Below, piece by piece: positions 10,286 to 20,687 of a stretch of DNA of 64,000 nucleotides. The stretch comes from Semisulcospira habei (Eukaryota; Mollusca; Gastropoda; Semisulcospiridae): assembly GCA_036245525.1 (NCBI GenBank), contig BTPG01000007.1, forward strand, positions 168,528,193-168,592,192. The letters are read 5' to 3'. A model generated the notes under the pieces. That model had not been told where the DNA came from. It was given only the letters and a program-made list of their open reading frames with translations, and did not search any database. Both the position numbers and the translations under genes were made by a program. Position 1 is the stretch's first letter, and each line of letters begins with the position of its first letter.

Positions 10286-10318
10286 AATGAATGAATGAAT
10301 GAATGAATGAATGAATAA
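10286..10318. repeat. (GAAT)n microsatellite
   Basis: About seven GAAT units. The flanks (9940-10960) hold poly-G/C tracts near 9990-10050 and two diverged copies of an A-rich repeat around 10730 and 10880, but no gene. Confidence 0.9.
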
Positions 10319-10966
10319 TTCATTTACAGACGAATGAAACAACGAATTAATGAACAGTAGAGTACGTTTAGTTGTGATAAAAAGTGGCCCTTATGTTTTG
10401 ACCATTAGTATAGGATCCATCTCCCGCAGCTGGAATATCAAACTTTCTAAAGCCAATTATCTGGTGTGCATGAATTGACAGCTGATAAACTTGCATCTGT
10501 TTATGAACATATACAACAGGAGTGCTATAACAAATATGATCCTTAAGACAACCGGATATGAAACTGTATATATCAAAACTAGATAGCTGCTGGCTTCATA
10601 ACAGAAAGTGCAAAAGCTTAAAAGGTAAGTTACGTCGTATTGCTGTTTGCAATTTGAATTAGAGAATAACTTGTTTTGAACCTTGCAAGTTCTTGCACAA
10701 ACATGTTACCAACTTTACAATGCAGAGAAGAACCCAAGGGAGAAAGAAACACGCTTACAAAAGACAGTTACAACACACTTTATTAATATTTCAGGTAAAC
10801 ACCCTTCTTCAAAATCGACAAACAAACAAGTATAGAGATCAGTCGCTATTTACAATGTCCAGCTCAGACGAAATAGGACAAATGCAAAGAAATACCCAAC
10901 AAAGAAAGAAAGAAAGGAACACACTTTGAAAGACAAGTACAAAACAGTTTATTAAATGTTCGGGTA

Positions 10967-11134
10967 TTACAACCTTGACTGCCGACGACAACGACCTAAC
11001 TGCAAGAGACATAGATCCTCATGAGCCCCCGCAGTTGCGGGGGCTCATGGGGATCTGTGTCTCTTGCTGACATCACTTTAAATCCGTGTTACTGGAACTG
11101 ACGGTTTGGGTGGCCGCATGCACAAGGGGGTTAA
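10967..11134. mobile_element. TTAA palindromic element, AGAGACATAGATCCTC family
   Basis: Hairpin core at about 11002-11067, with a perfect GCCCCCGCAG/TTGCGGGGGC turn. The right end is GGGGGTTAA; the left TTAA has decayed to TTAC. 11140-11750 holds no recognisable feature. Confidence 0.7.
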
Positions 11135-11768
11135 TGTAACACTCGTTTCAGAACATATGCGAGGTGGAATATGATTTTAATTTGTAAACGACAGCTGATT
11201 TACTGCGGACAAATTTAAAATGTTTGCAACTGTGAATATGTGAATAAAACATCAGTACAATAACAATTCACGAATGCTTTGCTTCGTGACAGGTGAGTGA
11301 GCGTTCAATTGGGTTCGCCGGTGCTGAAGGACTAGTGTGCTACAGTTAAAAAAAAAAATTAATGTGCTACTTATATTACAAAACAGTCGAAGTTGCTTTG
11401 AAGCTTGCTTTGAACCGTTGTATGAGCTAAGCAAGCGTTTTTGAACTAAGTCCTCAAACAGAAACATAGGAAAACAAATCATGAGGTATACAAAGCTATG
11501 GTTTACGCACCAGGAGCATTCGTTAGGCAGACCAGTAATTCAAACAATTGTAAAATTATTGTCATAAATATGGTAACAAAATGTAATTCATTCAAATAAA
11601 ACAGAGATCGAAGTTCTACAGTCATACTATGGATGTTATTATATATACACCTGCTTTTGTTTTCACTTGCTGAGTTGTTTTCCTCTGTACATACACATAA
11701 CTGTACATTCAACAATCGTTTTAATTCACATCATCTGTAGTATTGCTACTGGTTAAAATCAAACCAAC

Positions 11769-12003
11769 CATTCACAAGGCAGCCGTCTCCTTTGAGGACT
11801 CTCGCAGAGCTAACCTCAAGGACAAGCGGCTCAGGAGAAAAAACAGAGTTGTCGTAACTCAGAACCCTGACCAGACCTTCCCCTGCAGCCACTGCGGTCG
11901 AACCTGCCTGTCCCGGATTGGCCTCCGCAGTCACGAAAATGCTTGCAGACGACGTGGGCAAGCCCTATAGAATCTTCGTTCGCGAAGTCAAGCCAAGAAG
12001 AAG
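11769..12003 (+). mobile_element. 5'-truncated RTE-like LINE tail with 14-bp target site duplication
   Basis: The last 200 or so coding bases and the full 3' UTR of the family seen at 362-3533, including the zinc finger and the UUCG hairpin (11974-11987), then an (AAG)n tail. AAAATCAAACCAAC occurs exactly at 11755-11768 and 12004-12017, which defines the insertion. The small reading frame (11743-11970) is the C-terminus of ORF2 only. Confidence 0.93.
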
Positions 12004-12113
12004 AAAATCAAACCAACATAATACACGGGAAATTATGTGACGGCAAGGCAGTTTAAGCAGAATAATGTTTCGTTTGATCGTTGCGATCACAACCCCACGA
12101 GTCCTCGAGACCG

Positions 12114-12278
12114 TTAGCTCATTCAGCCCGGCGCACATATTTCCCAAATCTTTGAGGCGTCATTTAACGACTTTGCACCTTTTGCAGGAGATGGGTCGAC
12201 CATGATAATTCAAGGGTAGTGCCAGATTAGCTTGGCGACCCATCTCCTGCTGTAGTGCGTCAGGGCTGAATGAGTTAA
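12114..12278. mobile_element. TTAA palindromic element, GGGTAGTGCCAG family, partly deleted
   Basis: Ends CTCATTCAGCCC and GGGCTGAATGAGTTAA; the left TTAA is now TTAG. Only the left arm of the inner hairpin remains, followed by the outer arm CCCATCTCCTGC, so the core has lost about half. Confidence 0.65.
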
Positions 12279-12529
12279 CCCCAGATGAGTACTGTGCCTA
12301 AAAGTTGCGACGCAAATGCGACCATTCCTTGCAAAAATGCAACAAGCATATATTCTCATAAGCCCCTGCCCAAGCATGGGCTTAGGAGAATATATGCCTT
12401 TTGCAAATGGAGCTGGTTGCCTGAATGCACTGAGTGTGTCAGCTGTGTGCATTTTCTGACCTACGTGTGATTTCGAGACGTGCGTCTGTGGAACGTTATG
12501 AAGAGCCATTCAGCTCCGCTGCCGGTTAA
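12275..12529. mobile_element. Possible second TTAA element sharing a TTAA
   Basis: Runs from TTAACCCCAGATGAG to GCCGGTTAA. Its core hairpin (about 12333-12408) has arms GCATATATTCTC and GAGAATATATGC, a different sequence from the other families. The ends are poorly matched. Confidence 0.4.
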
Positions 12530-13252
12530 CGGGAACATCATAGTTTCCTCAGCGGCATGGTGCTGATCTGAATCAAGAAAATAAGAAAACACAAATGAAT
12601 ATGCTTCCAAAAAATATAGAACTACTAACATAAAATGAGTCAAGTTTTACAATGGTGCTATTGCCTACGAAGACAATGTGCACTTTCGGTTTTTCGCAGC
12701 GCATCCGAAGTGTCTTTACATGAAAGTTACATTAACCCAAAGGAAGTAAATCGAAAGCAGAATCAAAATCACAGCAGAAGTAAAAATTCGATTACTTGGA
12801 AATTTAGATCTGTGTCAGTCTGTGCACATGGTGAAATAGGTCGAGAGTGGGTCAGAAAAAAGGTATCAATAATTGAGTGTTGTCATCATATGAAAGAGTT
12901 AGCAAAAGTCTAAGTATTATTTTCAGGTTTCTAATGTGAACTTCATGTGCTTTAAAAACTGCACTTTAAACTTGAAGGTGTGGGGTTGTCTCTCCTATTT
13001 ACAGTGTGCCATATTTGCCTTTTGTTAAAAGACATATAGACTCTCAAACTTCATTGACACTTTGCATCATTATCTCAGACAATTGGTGTGAAAACAACAT
13101 GGGTACTAAAAGACAGGCCTTACAAAAGAACAACAAGATGCGGATTGCATCCCAAAGTCTACCGTATTGTTTGGAGCTCAGATGCTTTTATCATTTAGGA
13201 ACATGCAGGGTTTATATTTTTAAGCTTAATATGCTGAACTATTTCCCTCCTC

Positions 13253-13488
13253 TCTAAGCCAACCCCTGATCAACACACACGTCGGCGCACAAATTTTTTT
13301 TAATAAAGACGGACACACGGCGCTTCTGATTAGTACGCTTTGTGGGATCGTGTAGCGACAGGAATCCATCTCCTTCTACTCTAACCCACCCTCTGATCCA
13401 CACACACTGGTTCACAAAAATAAAGACGGACACACGGCAATTCCCGCCATTCGTAAGCTCCGTGGTCTGGTGTGGCATAGCTATTCTG
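13253..13488. repeat. Diverged tandem duplication, unit about 126 bp
   Basis: CTCTAAGCCAACCC at 13253 and CTCTAACCCACCCT at 13379 begin two similar units that share AATAAAGACGGACACACGGC. 12530-13250 holds no recognisable gene. Confidence 0.65.
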
Positions 13489-13560
13489 TAGAAGAATAAT
13501 AACACGAGCAGCGAAATGACGTCACTTCAAGCTTCACGTTATGGCATCATTAGTCCCGAT

Positions 13561-14420
13561 GAATTTGGGCTGACCATCAGCCTGACGAAGACAAACATCA
13601 TGGGCCAGGATGTCAGCAGCACCCTTTGCATCTCTATAGGCGATCACACCCTCGAGGTAGTGGAGATTTTTACATACCTTGGCTCAACTATCTCCAATAA
13701 CCTCTCTTTGGACAACGAACTGGACTCCAGAATCGGCAAGGCATCAACAGCGATGGCTCGCCTGACCAAGAGAGTGTGGAACAACAGCTTGCTTACCATC
13801 AACACTAGGATGAAAGTGTACCAGACCTGTGTGCTCAGCATTCTTCTCTACAGCAGCGAGACGTGGAGTTTGTACACCCGTCAAGAGCGCAGACTCAACT
13901 CTTTCCATCTGCGCAGTCTGAGGAGAATCTTGGGAATCACTTGGAAGGACCGTGTTCCAAACACTGAAGTGCTGGCCCAGGCAAACATTCCTAGCATGTA
14001 CGCACTCCTTTCACAAAGACGCCTACGCTGGCTCGGTCATGTCTGCCGCATGCAGGATGGTAGGATTCCGTAAGGACATCTTGTATGGTGAGCTCGCCTC
14101 CGGCACCAGACCAACAGGCAGACCTGCGCTTAGATACAAAGATGTCTGCAAGCGTGATCTGAAAGCTGGAAGCCTGAATCCCGCAGATTTAGAAGCCACC
14201 ACCGCAGATCGTGCCAGCTGACGGCTCGCAGTGAAGACCAGCATAAAGCTGAGCGAGGGAAGGAGAGAAAGCCAGTGGGAGGAGAAGAGGCAGCGCAGAC
14301 GAAAGAAAGTAGAGCCAGTGCCCACAGCAACAGTCAAAGGCTTCACCTGTAGCAAATGCAACAGACACTGCCGCTCTCGCATTGGACTGATTAGTCACAG
14401 CAGGCACTGCAAATCTTAAA
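13561..14420 (+). pseudogene. LINE ORF2 3' fragment, degenerate
   Basis: Codes the region after the RT catalytic site of an RTE-like LINE: YLGSTIS, the DNELDSRIGKA block, LRWLGH, a basic region, and a final CCHC-type finger (CSKC...H...C). The frame shifts near 14070, and a stop occurs at about 14219 before the finger resumes in another frame. The sequence differs clearly from the 362-3533 family, so it is a second RTE-like lineage. The fragment is 5'-truncated; no target site duplication was found. Confidence 0.8.
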
Positions 14421-15571
14421 AAAAACGGACTGACCCAGCAAGCGCATATACTCCATTGTCTTCCGAGACAGAAGGATGCCAACAGTCCCACGACGTTGTG
14501 TTCATAGTGACGACTCGATGTTATACGTCACTCATCGCAGTACTAACATTTTACGTATCAGAGAATCAACTTTGTAATTTTCTTGCTGATTTTCACGCCT
14601 AGGTCTTACAGGTCACAATTTGACCTAATCCTACCCCAGAGCCGGGACAAACCGCAGGCTTTTGCAAACACTTTATGAAAAATCAAGCGGGTATTAATGA
14701 GAAGATAGTTTTTTGTCGTAAAAGAAAAATTAAAGCCTCACGCCTCGTGTGTATACTGTCATCACTGTGACACATTTGTAGTGGCCCACTCGGCACCGGC
14801 CTCTATGTGGCGTGGGTGGGTAGTCTCCTCAGTGACTGACTGAGTGGGCTAGAAAATGGGTGCCATCTTATACCAGGATTAGGACTTGATGTCAGCAGAT
14901 ATGTTGTTCAGTCTTTTTCACTGGTCCGATATTTAAGGAGCTGTGCTAACCCAGGTCCTACCATGTTGGATTGGTCCTTAAAAATACTCGTGAGCTTTTG
15001 GTCCTTTGGATTCCAAGTGTTTGCCGTGCTTGGAGACCCGTGTCGCGGGAGAAGAGAATCCTGGTGGCTGAAGTTCCCTTTGGGTTGCGGCTCACTGGTA
15101 CCAACACTCCACTTTGGCCTTGACTTCTACTTAAACGGGAGGCTAGTCGTACCGGTCTAGTCAATCGGCTCTTGTCACGTTGAGCCCTATCCCACTGTTG
15201 ACATGCGGGTTGATATACGGAGCACCATGCTATAGCCTCTGCTGCTGATTAGGTGCTTTAGCCAGTATTCCCTGCATTCAACGGTGTGATAGAAGGCGGT
15301 GGCTCAGACGGTTCAATCGGGCTTACCCCCTTGAGTATATCTTTCGGGCAGTCTCCATTGTGCGTCGGCTGGAGACCCGACGACAGCTGCACTTTCCTTT
15401 GTTGGGTTCGGTGGCGGGCGGGGACCCCCGGAGGATGAATATCTCTACTATTATAATATGGAAAACGCAAACAAACCAAAACTGGCCGGCACAGAAACGG
15501 CACACAAACATTCAGTCAGATGTAAGGCAGCACAAGGTAACGCATGATGCCTATTACTCGAGCGTTAGAAT

Positions 15572-15574
<3 letters not shown>
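14421..15574. other. Region without recognisable genes
   Basis: No coding signature on either strand. A small inverted repeat (GCCCACTCGG and GAGTGGGC) lies near 14784-14850. The open frames here lack motifs. Confidence 0.6.

Positions 15575-15653
<79 letters not shown>
15575..15653. repeat. (CA)n microsatellite
   Basis: About 79 bases of pure CA, just upstream of the 2A-bearing LINE. Confidence 0.97.
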
Positions 15654-15656
<3 letters not shown>

Positions 15657-15755
15657 GTGCTCACGATCGACGTCACACAGTTGAAGAGCGGCTCTGCACA
15701 TTTTTAGCATTTTGCAACATAATTACTTAATGAGTGACTTTAGAACAACGACAGG

Positions 15756-16682
15756 GTGATTCAGCTCATCATGCCGATCAGTTCGGTAGCTTTTCGTGCC
15801 ATTTGCGGTACCTTTTACTGGAATTTTCAAAACTTCATGGCTCGCAAAGCACAGAGGAAGGCAGCCCTACGTTACCGCACTGTCAGTGTCAGCGGACCGG
15901 TGGCAGTCATTCTCGTGCTTTTGGTCGGCTTTCTGCTCCGGTGTGGCGATGTCGAAGCGAACCCAGGCCCACCGAAACGACAGACTCTTTTGACAGGCCA
16001 GGGGAACCAAGACAACCAGTCGCCCGGGGGTCAGGCAAACGCAGTGTCTGAGCCGACCATCGCTGATGTGTTTAAAATGTTGAATGTGATGGACAAAAAG
16101 ATGGACAGTATGAAAGCTACAATGCAGGAGCAGATGGACAAAATTCAGAGTGACTTTACTGCGGTGATGAAAGAAAACAAAGAGTTGAAGGAGAAAGTTA
16201 CGCAGCTGGAGGATAAGCTGGATGATTTGGAGGGGCGGAGCAGACGCAAGAATCTGATCTTTCACGGAATCCCCCACCCCCAGGGGCGCTCAGAGACTTG
16301 GGCGGACTGTGAGAAAGCTGTCAAGTCAATGTTGAAGGACGAGATGGGCATAGAGGAGGAGATCGAGGTGGAGCGTGCCCATCGTCTGAAGGGGGGAAAG
16401 GCGCCCCACCCCATCATCGTGTGCTTCAACAAGTACAAAGACAAGGAGCGGATCCTGTTTGAGCGAAGAACGCTGAAGGAGAACAAGTCCCGGGTCTACA
16501 TCTCTGAGGACTTCACCCCTCGGGTGAGAGACGTGCGCCGCAAGCTGCTACCCTTCCTCAAGGAGGCCAAGCAGGCGGGGAAGAAGGCCTTCCTCCGCTT
16601 CGACTCCCTCGTTGTTGAGGGAAAGACCCACGCATACGACGCTGCTACCCAGAGGCCAGTGGAGCGCAGGGGGCAGAAATGA
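15756..16682 (+). CDS. LINE ORF1 protein with N-terminal 2A ribosome-skipping motif
   Basis: 308 residues; a start at 15771 is also possible. Residues 45-63 are strongly hydrophobic and lead straight into GDVEANPGP (residues 64-72, bases 15945-15971), the canonical 2A signature. Translation would skip the Gly-Pro bond and release a leader of about 71 residues from the rest. The downstream part has a coiled coil (about 105-160) rich in Lys/Glu heptads, then an L1-ORF1-like RRM region (about 165-290, with a RKNLIFHGIP strand and RAHRLKG). This is a nucleic-acid chaperone that would coat element RNA. The hydrophobic segment before 2A could act as a signal sequence when skipping fails, as reported for 2A motifs in sea urchin genes. 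The frame is intact. Confidence 0.88.
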   Translation: MIQLIMPISSVAFRAICGTFYWNFQNFMARKAQRKAALRYRTVSVSGPVAVILVLLVGFLLRCGDVEANPGPPKRQTLLTGQGNQDNQSPGGQANAVSEPTIADVFKMLNVMDKKMDSMKATMQEQMDKIQSDFTAVMKENKELKEKVTQLEDKLDDLEGRSRRKNLIFHGIPHPQGRSETWADCEKAVKSMLKDEMGIEEEIEVERAHRLKGGKAPHPIIVCFNKYKDKERILFERRTLKENKSRVYISEDFTPRVRDVRRKLLPFLKEAKQAGKKAFLRFDSLVVEGKTHAYDAATQRPVERRGQK

Positions 16683-16760
16683 GGGGCAGGCCGGCATGTT
16701 GACCCAGCAACCAGGAGAAGACAGCCCGTCCCTCATTCAGACCCCCAGGGCCCCCACCAT

Positions 16761-19700
16761 GTGTCTTCAAAGGACGACTTACCTGCACACACATGCGCTC
16801 AAGTGCCCATACTCAAACCCACACCCGCACACTGTGATGATGAAAGTGGTAGTGATGAAAGTGGTAGCTCTATGTTTCGCATCATGGCATGGAATATCCA
16901 AGGTCTTGTAAATAAGCTGAAAAGTGTTTCTTTTAGGCAGTTCTGTGAAAAGTGTCAAATTTTTGCATTTTCAGAGATCTGGTCGTGTAAGCAAAATGTT
17001 ATAGAGGATACCTTTCCAGAGTATCAGGTGTTTTTTTTCACCACGTACACAAAAGTTAAAAGGGGGCGTGGCCGTGTGTGTACATAAATCTATAGCCTGT
17101 CATGTGTTGCGTTTAATGCAGGCAGCTGAGGATATTGTGTTTCTAAAGATCGGTAAGTCTGTTTTGAATTCTGCATCTGATGTTTTGGCAGCATTTGTGT
17201 ATGTGGCTCCAGAGCGTTCTGTTGTATATGGTGAAGATAACGTTGATGGTTTTGAAGTGTTAGAAAACTACATGTCTCAAGTGTTACGTGCTCACCCTGA
17301 GCTGCCTTGGCTATTATGTGGCGATTTTAACGCCCGCACTGCCGTTCTGTCTGATACTGATTTTATTGATGACAATACACACGTGCAGCCTTTAATGGAA
17401 TTAACAGATCTGCTAGAGGATGTACCACAAAGTCCACGGAGGTCAAAAGATATTGGCGTAAACAGTTTTGGTCGGAAACTGATAGAACTATGTCAAGAGT
17501 ACTGTTTGTTTATTGTCAATGGCAGAACGAAAGGTGACAGTGAGGGAGAAATTACGTGCGTGGCCAACAGAGGCAAAAGTGTGGTGGACTACTGTATTTG
17601 CTCTAAATCCGTGTTTGACCTAGTGTCCGATATGTTTGTTGCTAACAGGTGTGAGTCAGACCATTTCCCCATTATAACCACGTTTACTTCTAATCAGTCT
17701 GTTTATTCATGTGATGATGATGATTTAAATGATGATATAATACTAGAGGATGGGGTTAAATTTGTTTGGAAAGAAAACTACGCTGAATCCTTTTGTGCAT
17801 ACATTGAAGATAACCAGGAGACTCAGTTTCAACACTTTTCATCAGCGCTTGACTCGAGTGTAGAAGAAGGGTCGGCCTGTTTTGTAGCATTCATTCAGAA
17901 GGCGGCTGACAAAATGAGGTCAGGTAAGAAGGTAGGTGAATCCCGTGCACAGCCGCCGTGGTGGGACTCGGACTGCGAGTTAGCAAAACAAAACAAGTAC
18001 ATACAGTTGAAGCAGTTCAGACACACAAACACACATGACGACTTAGGGAAGTATCTTGACATGAAGAAAGAATTTAAGAAGTTGTGTAAAACAAAACAAG
18101 TAGAGTACAACGCACGGGTTTTGAATGAGCTCAACGATGCATGTAATGATGCAAACTCAAGAACATTTTGGCAAAAAATAAAGTCTCTGACTGGCGTTAA
18201 AAAGTTGTGTTCTGATGTCATTTCACCACGCGTGTGGTATGATTATTTTCGTAATTTGCTAAATGTGGATCAGAATGTTGATGATTCAGGGTTCAGCAGA
18301 CAGGCCGAGGGTGTTTTGAATGACCATATATCTGATGATTGTGATGGTTGTCATAATGCAAAATTTGACGAGGAAATCACGCAGGATGAAATTCGCAGTG
18401 CTATTAATAGCATGAAGAAAGGGAAAGCATCAGGCCCTGATGGCTTGCCCACTGACCTTTTTCATCATGCAGGTGAGATCCTTGTGAAATTTCTGCATCC
18501 TTTGTTCAATCGTGTGTTTCAAAGTGCGGAATACCCTAAAAGCTGGACCATGGCTGTGATATTTCCACTACAGAAAAAGGGTAACCCTAGAAATGTTGAC
18601 AACTACAGAGGAATTTCTCTTCTGAACGTTATCAGTAAATTGTACAGTTGTGTCATTAACAACAGGTTGGTGCGTTTTTGTGAAGAGAATGATTGTATTC
18701 CTGAGGCTCAAGCTGGCTTCCGTAAAGGGTACAGTACTATAGACAACATTTTTTGCTTACAGGCACTAGTGCAAAAGTATCTTAGCAAGCAGGGTGGCCG
18801 TTTTTACACCATGTACGTAGATTTTTCTAAAGCTTACGACAGTGTGCACAGGACAAAACTGTTGTATCTCTTGTTACGTAAAGGAGTTCATGGAAAGTTG
18901 CTTCAGACACTTGAGAGTATGTACAAGCATGTAAAAGCTGCTGTAAGGGTTGGAACCAAAGTTACCGACTACTTTGATTGCATGTCAGGGGTGCGACAAG
19001 GTTGTGTGTTGAGTCCACTGCTGTTTTCTATCTTTCTTTCAGAATTTGAGACAGAAATATCATCGTGCGGTTTCACGTGGCATTGATATTTTTGCAGACC
19101 CACTGGGTATTTTCCTTCTTATGTATGCTGATGATATAGCCATTGTCTCTGACTCTGTAGCAGATCTCCAAAAGAAAATTAATTGTTTAGAAAAATACTG
19201 TAAAAAATGGGGTCTCACTGTGAACATGGACAAGACAAAAGTGGTGGTCTTCAAAAATGGAGGTTTTGTGAAAAATTGTGAAAAATGGTTTTATGCTGAC
19301 AAGCAGATTCAAGTCGAGTCCAGTTATACTTACCTTGGTGTGATATTTTCCTATACTCTGAACTGGGCTAGATGTGTAGAAAACTTAGCTGGAAAAGCCA
19401 GGAGAGCAGTTGCAGGTATCAAAAGACTATACTTTAAATTACAAAACTTGCCAGCTGACACTGTTTTTCACATTTTTGATGTCAAGATTAAACCCATTGT
19501 ACTATACGGGTCAGAGGTTTGAGGTTTCCAGAGACATGATGTAATTGAGCAGGTTCATATAAAGGTTTGTAAAATGGTCCTTGGTGTTGGAAGAGATGTA
19601 AAAAACAATATTGTGCTGGGTGAGTGTGGAAGATTCCCTATGTATATTGATGCCTATGTTCGAATGGTGAAGTACTGGTGCAGACTTCTTACCATGTCAG

Positions 19701-20233
19701 AAAACAGATACCCAAGACAGTGTTACACGATGTTATGTATGCATGATGCTTCAGGTAGATCGAACTGGGCTACGCAAATAAAGACTCTATTGTGTATGCA
19801 CGGGTTTGGGTATGTATGGGAAATGCAGTCAGTTGGAAACACTCCTCTGTTCATTCAGATATTCAAAGATCGGCTGATGGATTGTTTCCGACAGGACTGG
19901 CATACATCCCTTTCCTCAAACACAGAATACTGCCATTATCACCCAGAAATACTTAGAGCCAGTTACATAGGGCAGCTGAACTCTTGTGAACTCAGGCGGG
20001 CAATATGTTTACTTAGATGTAACCGTTTACCTTTAAACGGAGTATCCAGATTTGGAAAACCCATCACTAATCCAGAATGTAATTCATGTGATTGGCATAA
20101 GGATGAAGATTTGTGTCACTTTCTGTTCGAGTGTCCAAAATATGCCCCTTTACGTAAAAAGTACATTCCACTGTTTTACTACAGATTCCCATCCGATCTT
20201 AAAAGTTCAGCTGCTGTGTGGAAACCTACATGA
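16761..20233 (+). pseudogene. LINE ORF2 (EN-RT-CCHC), broken by two frameshifts and one stop
   Basis: The endonuclease starts near 16872 (MAWNIQG), shifts frame around 17065-17087 at a run of Gs, and continues with GDFNART and SDHFPI. The RT follows from about 18370 (KGKASGPDGLP, QAGFRKGYST, RQGCVLSP). It shifts again near 19050-19085 just before YADD (about 19127). A TGA at 19520-19522 stands where tryptophan is expected, after which the same frame goes on to 20233. The C-terminal part has a CxxC...H...C knuckle (CNSCDW...H...C). The rest is well preserved, so the copy is fairly young but dead. It could be mobilised only in trans. Confidence 0.85.
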
Positions 20234-20471
20234 TAAACTGGTTTTTAAAGTTGCTATGTATATTTCAGGTTGCCTTAAATTAAGGAATTAGAGGGATTTG
20301 CTTTGAACTTTTCATGTTTTTTTGTTTATTTATGTGCGCTGATGTAATGCTATATGAGTGTGTTTTACAACCACCTTCCTGTATTTTCTGGTTGTAAATT
20401 GTATTTTGTGTTCATATGGGCCTGATGGCCTGCAAAAACTGAAATAAATTTATTATTATTATTATTATTAT

Positions 20472-20475
<4 letters not shown>

Positions 20476-20552
<77 letters not shown>
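20476..20552. repeat. (CA)n microsatellite following the LINE tail
   Basis: About 75 bases of CA directly after the (TTA)n tail. Confidence 0.97.
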
Positions 20553-20558
<6 letters not shown>

Positions 20559-20687
20559 CACATGCACACATTTGAGTGTGCAAATACGATGCACGTTGAA
20601 TGTATGATAGCAGATCAAAGTAGCATGATACGGAATCAGAATTAAAGATCATCTTTGTGATACTACTAATAAAGTTTGTAGATACAT

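Larger units (their letters stand above)
15690..20475 (+). mobile_element. Near full-length LINE with 2A-bearing ORF1
   Basis: Two reading frames in LINE order: ORF1 (15756-16682) with a coiled coil and RRM-like fold, then ORF2 (EN, RT, C-terminal CCHC) to 20233. The tail ends in AATAAA and (TTA)n at 20446-20475. ORF1 is intact; ORF2 has two frameshifts and one nonsense codon. The 5' boundary is a guess and no target site duplication was identified. The clade is uncertain (Ingi/CR1/L1-like features are mixed). Confidence 0.82.

Noticed and set aside
10693..10929. Open frame in A-rich DNA
   Set aside because: Consists of two diverged copies of a noncoding A-rich repeat.
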